Source of the DNA: Bradyrhizobium sp. Leo170
GTDB taxonomy: Bacteria; Pseudomonadota; Alphaproteobacteria; Rhizobiales; Xanthobacteraceae
Direction: 5' to 3'
NCBI RefSeq assembly: GCF_004296405.1
Contig: NZ_PSRR01000019.1
Location: forward strand, 1 to 50,024
Length of the DNA stretch: 50,024 bases
A program made the translations under genes and the position numbers. A model generated the notes under the pieces. The model had not been told where the DNA came from. It worked only from the letters and a program-made list of their open reading frames with translations, and did no database searches. Positions 8,849 through 17,480 of the stretch are shown here, one piece after another (the stretch's first letter is position 1; each line of letters opens with the position of its first letter).

Positions 8849-9499
8849 ATGGCGATCGATTCATCAAAATTCTTCGACTCCATTCGCATCAAGCCGACGA
8901 AGGTGAGTGCGAAGCGCCAGGCGCAGGCTGGCCAGGAAGCCATCACCTGCGAATGGGCCGGCTGTCAGAACAAGGGTTCGCACCGCGCGCCGAAGGGCCG
9001 CGAGAACTCGCGCGAGTATTGGCATTTCTGCCTCGACCATGTTCGCGAATACAACCAGTCCTACAATTTCTTCCAGGGCATGAATCCCGAGGCGGTGGCG
9101 CGCTACCAGAAGGATGCGCTGACCGGCCATCGCCCGACCTGGAAGATGGGCGCCAACACCAGCGCCAAGCATGGCAAGGGTAGTGCCGAGGACGATCTCG
9201 GCGGCGCCGCCGATCCCTTTAACGTGTTCTCCGAACTCAATGGCCGTGCTGGCTGGCGGCCTGGCCCCGGCGCGCAGGCCAAGCCCGAGGCGCGCAAGGT
9301 AATGAACGCCGAGCGCAAGGCACTGCAGGTGATGGGACTCTCCGCCGAGGCGACGCTCGAAGACGTCAAGGCGAAGTACAAGGCGCTGGTGAAGCAGCAC
9401 CATCCCGACGCCAACGGTGGCGATCGTTCTACCGAAGACCGCCTGATCGAGATCATCAAGGCGTATAACTATCTAAAGACGGTGGTGCGCGAGGCGTAG
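8849..9499 (+). CDS. J-domain (DnaJ-like) protein
   Basis: A 216-residue co-chaperone-type protein with a C-terminal J domain (about residues 150-215) carrying the HPD motif in QHHPDANGGD, which stimulates an Hsp70 ATPase. The N-terminal half has a Cys/His cluster, CEWAGCQNKG and HFCLDH, that could bind a metal. The arrangement, with J domain last, differs from classical DnaJ. It is divergent from bolA and in related genomes stands beside cobS-cobT, so here it appears separated from them by the citrate-synthase pair and the DedA gene. Confidence 0.88.
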   Translation: MAIDSSKFFDSIRIKPTKVSAKRQAQAGQEAITCEWAGCQNKGSHRAPKGRENSREYWHFCLDHVREYNQSYNFFQGMNPEAVARYQKDALTGHRPTWKMGANTSAKHGKGSAEDDLGGAADPFNVFSELNGRAGWRPGPGAQAKPEARKVMNAERKALQVMGLSAEATLEDVKAKYKALVKQHHPDANGGDRSTEDRLIEIIKAYNYLKTVVREA

Positions 9500-9505
9500 C
9501 ACACT

Positions 9506-9615
9506 GTCGTCCCGGGCTTGACCCGGGACCCATAATAACCACAGGATCCCGTGGTTACGGCAAAATGTCGGCCCAGTCTTAGTTACAATTCACGTCAGTG
9601 GTTATGGGTCCCGGG
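9506..9615. repeat. Intergenic repeat, ccataaccac family
   Basis: The left part reads cgtcccgggcttgacccggg then acccataataaccacagg; the right end reads gtggttatgggtcccggg, its partial reverse complement, around a variable middle. Related copies occur at 14131-14289 and 29441-29592. No gene is seen between the J-domain gene and the citrate synthase. Confidence 0.75.
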
Positions 9616-9660
9616 GGCGGAATTTGTGTCGCTGCCGTCGTCCCTTTGACGGTCTGCGCC

Positions 9661-10755
9661 TCACACTTTCGGCATTGGCCCCACATAGGACGAGCTTGGC
9701 CGGATCAGCCGGCCGGTGCGCTGCTGTTCGCGCGCATGCGCGGTCCATCCCGCAGAGCGCGCCACCGCGAAGATCGGCGTGAAGGCCTGCCGCGGAATGG
9801 AAAGCGCATCGAGCAGGATCGCGGTGAAGAACTCGACATTCGTTTCCAGCGGCCGGGTCGGATTCTTCCGCCGCAGCGCCTCGCGAATATAGGCCTCGAC
9901 CTCACCGGCGAATGGCAGGTCGGCGCCTTCGGCAGCTAACCGCTCGATCGCATCCTTCAGCACATCCGCGCGGGGATCGCGCACGCGATAGACGCGATGG
10001 CCGAATCCCATCAGCCGCTCGCCGCGCGCCAGCGCCGCATCGACCCAGGGCCTGATGCGCTCGCGCGTCCCGATCGCATCGAGCATCTCAAGTACCGGCT
10101 CCGGCGCGCCGCCATGGAGCGGCCCGGTCAGCGCGCAATAGCCGGCGGTGACGGCCGCGAACAGGTCGGCCTGCGTCGAGGCCACCACGCGCGTCGCGAA
10201 GGTGGAGGCGTTCATGCCGTGATCGCAGACCGTGACGAGATAGGCATCCAGTGCCGCGACCTCGCGCGGCTCCGGCTTGCGGTTGAGCAGCATCGTCAGC
10301 GTATCCGCGGCGTGGCTGACATTCGGATCCGGTGCGACTGGATCGTTGCCCTTGGCCCGCTGCACCAGCGCGCCGGCGATCACCGGAAAGGCGCCGACGA
10401 TCGTCGCTTCGTGCTCAAGCCCGTTTTCGGCGCGCAAGCCCGCCACCGCGGCGCGGAAGCCGTCCACGATCGACATGCCGCGGGTCGCCGGCAGCAATTC
10501 CGGCAATCGCGCGAAGGCGCGCTCGCGCGCGGCACCAAGCTTGGCGCGCACATTGGCCTCGCTGAGCGCGCTCCCGGTTGCGGCGTTCCACAATCGCGCG
10601 GTGACGCCCTCGAAGCTCGATGTCGAGGCGAGCACCCGGATGTGCTCGCCCGCGATGATCAGTTCGCCGCGCTCGCCGTCGACGTGGCTAAGCACGGTTT
10701 CGGCGGCGGGAATGCCGTCCAGCCCGATCGGGCTCTTCGTCACCTGGATATTCAT
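9661..10755 (-). CDS. Citrate synthase/2-methylcitrate synthase homologue
   Basis: A 364-residue member of the citrate synthase superfamily, condensing an acyl-CoA with oxaloacetate. Start ATG 10753-10755 is set by a strong ribosome site aaaggagat (10761-10769). Family motifs are LTGPLHGGAPEPVLEM (first active-site His) and GFGHRVYRVRDPRAD (second His). At the usual catalytic Asp (NVDF) this protein reads NVEFF, so Glu replaces Asp. The sequence type is closer to the short citrate/2-methylcitrate synthases than to the hexameric GltA. It is divergent from a second citrate synthase homologue with a DNA-binding domain and shares its promoter region. Confidence 0.88.
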   Translation of the reverse strand: MNIQVTKSPIGLDGIPAAETVLSHVDGERGELIIAGEHIRVLASTSSFEGVTARLWNAATGSALSEANVRAKLGAARERAFARLPELLPATRGMSIVDGFRAAVAGLRAENGLEHEATIVGAFPVIAGALVQRAKGNDPVAPDPNVSHAADTLTMLLNRKPEPREVAALDAYLVTVCDHGMNASTFATRVVASTQADLFAAVTAGYCALTGPLHGGAPEPVLEMLDAIGTRERIRPWVDAALARGERLMGFGHRVYRVRDPRADVLKDAIERLAAEGADLPFAGEVEAYIREALRRKNPTRPLETNVEFFTAILLDALSIPRQAFTPIFAVARSAGWTAHAREQQRTGRLIRPSSSYVGPMPKV

Positions 10756-10798
10756 GGCGGATCTCCTTTCGTGATTAGGAAAGTCGATCCTCTCGACA

Positions 10799-10830
10799 GA
10801 TTGATCAATCTTGATTAGCTTAATCAAGAT
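10799..10830. promoter_or_regulatory. Nested palindromes between the two citrate synthase genes
   Basis: Two overlapping exact palindromes: gattgatcaatc (10799-10810), and arms atcttgatta and taatcaagat around gct (10808-10830). The second reaches into the ATG at 10829-10831 of the rightward gene. Half-sites of the TGATTA type suggest an operator for a dimeric regulator; the natural candidate is the helix-turn-helix of the rightward protein itself. That binding is inference. Confidence 0.65.
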
Positions 10831-12052
10831 GAAAAAATCCGATGGCCTTTACCTCTCCGCCCGCGAGGCAGCGGCCGAGCTCGCGATCTCTCCGGCTACG
10901 CTCTACGCCTATGTCAGCCGCGGCCTGATCCGCTCCGAGCCATCGGCGGATTCCCGCAGCCACCGTTATCGCGCTGAGGATGTGCGCGGGTTGAAGGAGC
11001 GCCGTACCCCGTCGCCGGAGCCGCGGGGCCTGCGCAGCTTCGATGCCGATCTGCCGGTGATGGACTCGGCGATCGCGACGATCACAGAGGACGGGCCGAT
11101 CTACCGCGGCGTGAACTGCGTCGATCTCGCCGAGAAAGACACGCTCGAACACACGGCGACGCTGTTGTGGGACGTGACGGGCGTCGATCCCTTCGCGCCG
11201 GGCAACTGCCCGTTCGTCTCGGACGAGATGCGTGCCATCGCGGAGGCCGCGCGCCGCGCCGCACCGATCGACCGTGCCATTGCCGTGCTGGCGCTGGCCG
11301 CAAGCGCCGATCCGCGTGCCTTCACCCGCGCGCCAGACGGCCGCGCCATGGTCGGCGCGCGCATCGTCAGGCTGCTGGTTGCGACCATGCTGAACCGCGA
11401 GCCGTCGTCCGAACCGTTACATGTGCAGATCGCCGACGCCTGGGCGGGCGACAACAAGCATGCCGCCGACCTGATCCGCCGCACGTTGGTGCTGCTCGCC
11501 GATCACGAATTGAATGCCTCGACCTTCACGGCGCGCTGCGCCGCCTCGACCGGGCTCAATCTCTATGACGCCGTCATCGCCGGCCTCGCCGCGCTGAAGG
11601 GTCCGAAGCACGGCGGCGCCGGCGTGCTGGCGTCGCGGCTGGTGAAGACGCTCGTCGACCAGGACGTCGAACCCGTGATCCGCGAGCGTGTCGCGCTCGG
11701 CGAGCGCTTCGCTGGTTTCGGTCATGGCGTCTACCGGCGCGGCGATCCTCGTGCGCAGTCGCTGTTGGATGCGCTCGCGCGCACCGGCGCCGCGCGCAAA
11801 TTCACCAGGGAGGTTCCGGAGCGGATCGCGGAGGCGACCGGCGAGTTCGTCAATATCGACTATGCGCTGGCCGTGCTGGTGCACAGCCTGCGGCTTCCGG
11901 TCGACAGCGAACTCGCGCTGTTCGCGATGGCGCGCAGCGTCGGCTGGATCGCGCATGCCAGCGAGCAATTGCAGCACGGCCGGCTGATCCGCCCGCGCGC
12001 ACGATATGTCGGGCCGGCGCCCGGACGCAGCGCGGCCGCCAAAACCATTTGA
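10829..12052 (+). CDS. Citrate synthase homologue with N-terminal DNA-binding domain
   Basis: A fusion of an N-terminal MerR/excisionase-like winged helix-turn-helix (about residues 5-60; LSAREAAAELAISPATLYAY, then SHRYRAEDVRGLKER) with a citrate synthase domain (about residues 70-400). The catalytic set looks complete: LKGPKHGGAGV, GFGHGVYRRGDPRAQ and NIDYALAV with the Asp. The C terminus GWIAHASEQ is the family signature. ATG 10829 gives 407 residues; TTG 10811 would add six. No Shine-Dalgarno precedes ATG 10829, so a leaderless message is possible. The protein may be an enzyme, a metabolite-sensing regulator, or both. Confidence 0.85.
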   Translation: MKKSDGLYLSAREAAAELAISPATLYAYVSRGLIRSEPSADSRSHRYRAEDVRGLKERRTPSPEPRGLRSFDADLPVMDSAIATITEDGPIYRGVNCVDLAEKDTLEHTATLLWDVTGVDPFAPGNCPFVSDEMRAIAEAARRAAPIDRAIAVLALAASADPRAFTRAPDGRAMVGARIVRLLVATMLNREPSSEPLHVQIADAWAGDNKHAADLIRRTLVLLADHELNASTFTARCAASTGLNLYDAVIAGLAALKGPKHGGAGVLASRLVKTLVDQDVEPVIRERVALGERFAGFGHGVYRRGDPRAQSLLDALARTGAARKFTREVPERIAEATGEFVNIDYALAVLVHSLRLPVDSELALFAMARSVGWIAHASEQLQHGRLIRPRARYVGPAPGRSAAAKTI

Positions 12053-12057
12053 GATGC

Positions 12058-12183
12058 GCAGCCCGGGTGGAGCGCCAGCGTAACCCCGGACCGCCGGCGA
12101 CCATTGATAGGGATGTCCCCGGTTGCGCGGAGCCTGTCATCGGGCGCGCGTTCGCGCGACCCGTTGGCTCCACCCAGGCTACG
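12058..12183. repeat. Degenerate REP-like repeat
   Basis: Left arm cagcccgggtggagcgccag and right arm ggctccacccaggctacg are imperfect reverse complements. It belongs to the family of 25772-25858. The right arm overlaps the last codons of the DedA gene. Confidence 0.55.
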
Positions 12184-12856
12184 TGCCGGACTTTGCCGCT
12201 GGCTCGATCACGCCGCGCCGGCGGCGGATGATCCAAAGCACCAGCGTCAGGATCAAGGCGCCGCCGATCACCGCCAGCATCCAGATATGCTTGCCGACGT
12301 GATGGTGATACGGCAGCCCGCCATACTCATGCAGCGCCGAGATCGCGAGCACGCCCGGCAGCACATGCACCGGCGCCCAGAGCAGGACCGCGGGGATATT
12401 GACGCTGTAGAAGCGCACCGGCGGCATATCCAGCGCGCCGGCGGTGAGCGGCACGAAGGCGCGGAACGGCGGCACGAAGCGCGCAAAGAACACCGCGAGC
12501 GTGCCCCAACGGTGGAAGAATGCCTCGCTCTGCTCGATCAGGCGCGGATAGCCGGACAGCGGCCATGCGCTCAGAATCTCGCGCTGGCGGCGATGGCCGA
12601 TCCAGTAGGCGGAGCCGTCGCCGAGCAGGGCGCCTGCGGCGGTGGCCGCCAGCACGGGCCAGAGCTTCAGCTCGCCGCCGGGGATGAGCGCGCCCATCGC
12701 CAGGATGATGGTCGAGCCGGGCACCAGCGACCCCGCCACCGGAACCGCCTCCAGAAAGGCGGCCAGAAACAGCGTCAGATAGGCAAGCCACGCATGGGCC
12801 GAAACGAAAGTGATCAGGGGGTCGAGGAATGTGGTCACAAAATTCCCGCAGCTCAC
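12179..12856 (-). CDS. DedA family membrane protein
   Basis: A 225-residue polytopic inner-membrane protein. DedA/SNARE-associated proteins are linked to undecaprenyl-phosphate and phospholipid flipping. Family signs are the re-entrant region EAVPVAGSLVPGSTIILAMG (about 36-55), GDGSAYWIGHRRQ, and FFARFVPPFRAFVPLTAG (about 123-140), which holds the conserved arginines. The C-terminal helix is followed by an Arg-rich tail. Its neighbours give no specific role. Confidence 0.88.
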   Translation of the reverse strand: MSCGNFVTTFLDPLITFVSAHAWLAYLTLFLAAFLEAVPVAGSLVPGSTIILAMGALIPGGELKLWPVLAATAAGALLGDGSAYWIGHRRQREILSAWPLSGYPRLIEQSEAFFHRWGTLAVFFARFVPPFRAFVPLTAGALDMPPVRFYSVNIPAVLLWAPVHVLPGVLAISALHEYGGLPYHHHVGKHIWMLAVIGGALILTLVLWIIRRRRGVIEPAAKSGT

Positions 12857-13120
12857 GGTCTTGCCTGACCTCCAGAGCTAACAACTCGCCTCCGGCGTGG
12901 AAAGGGATCGCGGCGCGCCCTCGCGGCAAAGTGCAGCACGATTCGCAGGGCAGCCCTCCAAAAACCGCGTCCAGCACCTATCTTTATGAAAGGACAACGG
13001 AACTTTGATCGCGCCGCGGGCTTCTGCCGGCGGTTGCACTCTGCTAGGCTTGTGCAGAGCACCCAATCCGCAGCCAAACGAATAATCTGGTTTCGGGATT
13101 CCCGGGACCTCGGAGGACGA

Positions 13121-14119
13121 ATGACGACCGCCGCCCAGACCACATTGGAAGACACCGTCGGCTTGCCCGACATGAAAGTATCGGTCCGGCAGGTGTTCGG
13201 CATCGATAGCGACCTTGAGGTGCCGGCCTATGCGGAAGTCGACCCGCACGTGCCGGAGGTTGATGCGGATTACCGCTTCGACCGCGCCACCACGCTCGCG
13301 ATCCTCGCCGGCTTCGCCAGGAACCGCCGCGTGATGGTCACCGGCTATCACGGCACCGGCAAGTCGACCCATATCGAGCAGGTTGCAGCGCGGCTCAACT
13401 GGCCCTGCGTGCGCGTCAATCTCGACAGCCATATCAGCCGTATCGACCTGGTCGGCAAGGACTCCATCGTGGTCCGGGACGGCAAGCAGGTCACCGAGTT
13501 CCGCGACGGCATCCTGCCCTGGGCGCTGCAGCACAATGTCGCGCTGGTGTTCGACGAGTATGACGCCGGCCGGCCTGACGTGATGTTCGTGATCCAGCGC
13601 GTGCTGGAGGTCTCCGGCCGGCTGACGCTGCTCGACCAGAACAAGGTGATCAAGCCGCATCCGGCGTTCCGTCTGTTCGCGACCGCCAACACGATCGGCC
13701 TTGGCGACACGTCGGGCCTCTATCACGGCACCCAGCAGATCAACCAGGGCCAGATGGACCGCTGGTCGATCGTCACCACATTGAACTACCTCGCCCATGA
13801 CGAGGAAGTCGAGATCGTGCTCGCCAAGGCGAAGCACTATCGCAGCCAGGAAGGCCGCGACATCGTCAACAAGATGGTGCGGCTCGCCGATCTCACCCGC
13901 AACGCCTTCGCCAATGGCGATCTGTCGACGGTGATGAGCCCGCGCACGGTGATCACCTGGGCGGAAAACTCCGAGATCTTCGGCGATATCGGGTTTGCCT
14001 TCCGCGTCACCTTCCTCAACAAGTGCGACGAGCTCGAGCGGCCGCTGGTGGCTGAATTCTATCAGCGCTGCTTCAATGCGGAGCTGCCCGAATCCGCTGT
14101 CAACGTAGCGCTCAGCTAA
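13121..14119 (+). CDS. cobS: Cobaltochelatase subunit CobS
   Basis: CobS is the AAA+ ATPase of the aerobic cobalt chelatase CobNST, which inserts cobalt into hydrogenobyrinic acid a,c-diamide for vitamin B12. The frame is open from 12986, but ATG 13121 after cggaggacga gives 332 residues, the normal family length. Walker [10 protein letters not shown], Walker [10 protein letters not shown] and sensor [11 protein letters not shown] are present. cobT follows, with a 181-base gap that holds a repeat element. Confidence 0.95.
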   Translation: MTTAAQTTLEDTVGLPDMKVSVRQVFGIDSDLEVPAYAEVDPHVPEVDADYRFDRATTLAILAGFARNRRVMVTGYHGTGKSTHIEQVAARLNWPCVRVNLDSHISRIDLVGKDSIVVRDGKQVTEFRDGILPWALQHNVALVFDEYDAGRPDVMFVIQRVLEVSGRLTLLDQNKVIKPHPAFRLFATANTIGLGDTSGLYHGTQQINQGQMDRWSIVTTLNYLAHDEEVEIVLAKAKHYRSQEGRDIVNKMVRLADLTRNAFANGDLSTVMSPRTVITWAENSEIFGDIGFAFRVTFLNKCDELERPLVAEFYQRCFNAELPESAVNVALS

Positions 14120-14130
14120 GGACCGACGAT

Positions 14131-14289
14131 GTCGTCCCGGACAAGCGAAGCGCGATCCGGGATCTCCCGAGCGAGCGCTCGCGCTCGTCGCGATAACCCC
14201 AGGACGTGGTTGTTGCGAAGATTGGGGCCGCCATCGCGCTCAACAACTTCTTCCTGTGGTTATAGGTCCCCGCCTTCGCGAGGACGACG
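14131..14289. repeat. Repeat element between cobS and cobT
   Basis: Begins cgtcccggacaagcgaagcg and ends ggtccccgccttcgcgagg; the middle contains ataaccccagg and cctgtggttata, the inverted core also seen at 9506-9615 and 29441-29592. It fills most of the cobS-cobT gap and leaves only the bases just upstream of the cobT ATG free. Confidence 0.7.
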
Positions 14290-14300
14290 GTGAGATCGAG

Positions 14301-16195
14301 ATGACCATCTCCAACTCGAAATTCCGCGGAACGAAGGAAGCGCCGACCGAGCCGTTCAAGCGCGCGGTGACCTCGTGCCTGAAGGCGATCGCGAAGGCGC
14401 CGGAGCTCGAAGTCTCCTTCGCCGCCGAACGCCCGGGGCTTGCGCCCGGCAAGGCGCGACTGCCGGAGCCTGCGCGCAAACTGACCAAGCGTGACGCCGC
14501 GATCGTGCGCGGCCACGCGGACTCGATCGCACTGAAGCTCGCCTGTCACGATCCCAAGGTGCATCGCAAGCTGATCCCGGGCAATCCGCAGGCGCGCGGC
14601 GTGTTCGAGGCGGTCGAGCAGGCGCGCGTCGAGGCGATCGGCTCGCGGCGGATGGCGGGCGTTGCGAAAAACCTCAACGCGATGCTCGACGATCATTTTC
14701 ACCGCGGCAAGTATGACGAGATCACCGACCGCGCCGATGCGCCGCTGGCGGATGCGCTGGCGATGCTGGTGCGCGAGCGGCTGACCGGACTGGCGCCCCC
14801 TCAGGCTGCGCGCAAGATGGTCGACCTTTGGCGCCCGCTATTGGAAGACAAGATCGGCACGCGGCTCGATAAACTGGCGCGATTCACCGAGGACCAGGCC
14901 AGGTTCGGCGACCTCGTGCATGATCTGTTGTCGGCGCTCGACCTCGGCGACGAGCGCGACATGGACTCCGACGAGGACGACAACCAGGATGAAAATCCGG
15001 ATGGCGAGAGCGATCAGTCCGGCGCCGAAGGCTCGCCTGATTCCGACGCCGCGCAGGAGATGAGCGCCGACCAGGCGCAGACGACCTCGGAAGAGATGTC
15101 CGAGAGTGCGATGGAAAGCGCGCAGGCGTCCACCAGCGACACCTTCGACGACGGCGAGCTCGGCGACGACGAAACGCCGGGCGAGGCGACGCGGCCGAAC
15201 ACGCGTGGCGGCAACGAGCCGCGCGGTCCCGAATATCACGCCTTTGCACCGAAATTCGACGAGATCGTCGCGGCCGAAGACCTCTGCGACCATGACGAGC
15301 TGGAGCGCCTGCGCTCCTATCTCGACAAACAGCTCGCGCATCTGCAGGGCATCGTCGCGCGGCTGGCCAATCGGTTGCAGCGCCGCCTGATGGCGCAGCA
15401 GAACCGCGCCTGGGAATTCGACCTCGAAGAGGGCATTCTCGATCCTGCGCGCCTGTCGCGCGTCGTCACCGATCCCTATCACCCGCTGTCGTTCATGCGC
15501 GAGAAGGAAGCGACCTTCCGCGACACCGTGGTGACGCTGCTGCTCGACAATTCCGGCTCGATGCGCGGCCGCCCGATCACAGTCGCCGCCACCTGTGCGG
15601 ATATCCTGGCGCGCACGCTGGAGCGCTGCGGCGTCAAGGTCGAGATCCTCGGCTTCACGACGCGCGCCTGGAAGGGCGGGCAGTCCCGCGAAGCCTGGCT
15701 TGCCGCCGGCAAGCCGCCGAATCCCGGCCGGCTCAACGATCTCCGTCACATCATCTACAAGTCAGCCGACGCGCCGTGGCGGCGGGCGCGGAAGAATCTC
15801 GGCCTGATGATGCGCGAGGGCTTGCTCAAGGAGAACATCGACGGCGAGGCGCTGGACTGGGCGCACAAGCGCCTGCTGGCTCGTTCCGAGCAGCGCAAGA
15901 TCCTGATGATGATCTCCGACGCGCGCCGGTCGATGATTCCACGCTGTCGGTCAATCCCGGCAACTACCTCGAGCGGCATCTGCGCCACATCATCGAGGAG
16001 ATCGAGACCCGCTCGCCGGTCGAGCTGATCGCGATCGGGATCGGCCACGACGTCACGCGCTACTATCGCCGCGCCGTCACCATCGTCGATGCCGAAGAAC
16101 TCGGCGGCGCCATCACCGAGAAGCTCGCCGAGCTCTTCAGCGAGACTCACGGCCCTGCTCCCGCGGAACGCCGGCCCAGGCGGCTGCATTCTTGA
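14301..16195 (+). pseudogene. cobT: Cobaltochelatase subunit CobT, broken by one-base deletion
   Basis: CobT partners CobS in cobalt chelation. From ATG 14301 the frame follows CobT: an N-terminal domain, a long acidic Asp/Glu/Ser linker (about residues 215-310), then a VWA-type domain with MIDAS motif DNSGSM (about 415-420). At 15920/15921 the text gatctccgac|gcgcgccgg lacks one G compared with the expected SDGAPVDDS. The frame then shifts and ends at 16028 with 575 residues. The true C terminus, through [18 protein letters not shown] and [13 protein letters not shown], continues in the next frame to 16195. Repairing one base restores about 631 residues, the family length. Confidence 0.9.
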
Positions 16196-16309
16196 ACATC
16201 ATGACATGACGCGCCGCGCCAACGGATCGTCTCATCCCGAGGAGCGGCGTCGCCGCTGCCCCTCGGACGACGAGGAAGCTGCCGGGCCTCATGGTTCGAG
16301 ACGGCGCGA

Positions 16310-17398
16310 ATGCGCCTCCTCACCATGAGGGATGGAGATCTTTCCCGCCGCCGCTTCCTGGGCATCGCCGCGGCGGGTCTTGCGACCACGGCGCTGCCAT
16401 CCGCGGCGCGCGCGCAGACCGTTCTCGAGCCGCCGACGAAACCGATCCTGCCGAGCGAGTCCACGGTGGCGGCGCCGGTCTCGATCGATGTCAATGCGCG
16501 GCCGCTGGCTTCCTTCGATATCCGCGATCGCGCGCATGTCAGGTTCGGCGCGCTGGAATATCGCAGCGGATTGGTGCTGACCTCTTCCTTTCGCGGCTTC
16601 GGCGGCCTGTCGGCGTTGCGGCTCGATGCAAAGGGCGAACGCTTCATCGCCCTCAGCGACCACGGTAGCTGGTTCACCGGCCGCATCGTTTACAAAGGCC
16701 GCGAGATGACGGGGCTCGCCGATGTCGAGGCGGCGCCGCTGCTCGGCCCGGATGGCAGGCCGATCACCGCGCGCGGCTGGTACGATTCTGAATCCATGGC
16801 GCTCGACGGCTCGTTCGTTTATGTCGGGCTCGAGCGTGTCAACCAGGTGCTGCGGTTCGATTTCGCCAAGGGATTCACGCGCGCACGTGGCGAGGTGGTG
16901 CCGCTCCCGCCGGCCGCGAAACGGCTTCCGAACAACAAGGGGCTGGAGGCGCTGGTGATGGTGCCGCAAGGCCAGCCGCTGGCGGGAACGCTGATCGCGA
17001 TCTCTGAGCGCGGCCTCGATGCGCGGGGCAACATCATCGGCTTCCTGGTCGGCGGCAAGACGCCGGGGCAGTTTTCCGTTCGCCGCACCGACAGTTTCGA
17101 CATCAGCGACGCGGTGCTGCTGCCGTCCGGCGACCTGCTGCTGCTCGAGCGCAAATTCTCCTGGGTTGGCGGCGTCGGCATCCGCATCCGCCGCGTCGAG
17201 CTTGCGTCCGTGATGCCGGGCGCCGTCCTCGACGGTCCTTCGGTCTTCAACGCCGATCTTGGCAACGAGATCGACAACATGGAGGGCATCGACGCCCACA
17301 CCACGGCCGAAGGCGACACCGTGATCACCATGATCTCCGACGATAATTTCTCGATGATCCAGCGTACGCTCCTGCTGCAGTTCACGCTGGTGGAATAG
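16310..17398 (+). CDS. Tat-exported esterase-like phytase family protein
   Basis: A 362-residue protein with a twin-arginine signal, SRRRFLGIAAAGLATTA (residues 12-28), cut near ARAQ, so it is exported folded. The rest matches the esterase-like phytase family: GFGGLSALRLDAKGERFIALSDHG near the start of the mature chain, YDSESMALDG, NKGLEALVM, and DNMEGIDAHTTAEGDTVITMISDDNFS near the end. A beta-propeller phosphoesterase fold is expected, perhaps calcium dependent. Substrate is unknown. The start is ATG 16310; ATG 16325 is also possible and keeps the Tat motif. Confidence 0.85.
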   Translation: MRLLTMRDGDLSRRRFLGIAAAGLATTALPSAARAQTVLEPPTKPILPSESTVAAPVSIDVNARPLASFDIRDRAHVRFGALEYRSGLVLTSSFRGFGGLSALRLDAKGERFIALSDHGSWFTGRIVYKGREMTGLADVEAAPLLGPDGRPITARGWYDSESMALDGSFVYVGLERVNQVLRFDFAKGFTRARGEVVPLPPAAKRLPNNKGLEALVMVPQGQPLAGTLIAISERGLDARGNIIGFLVGGKTPGQFSVRRTDSFDISDAVLLPSGDLLLLERKFSWVGGVGIRIRRVELASVMPGAVLDGPSVFNADLGNEIDNMEGIDAHTTAEGDTVITMISDDNFSMIQRTLLLQFTLVE

Positions 17399-17480
17399 GA
17401 GACTGGTTTCGGGGTTGGCAAACCCGGCGGCCAGCGGAACGGTTCTTGCAGCGCCGCGGCGTCAATCGAAATCGAGAGCC

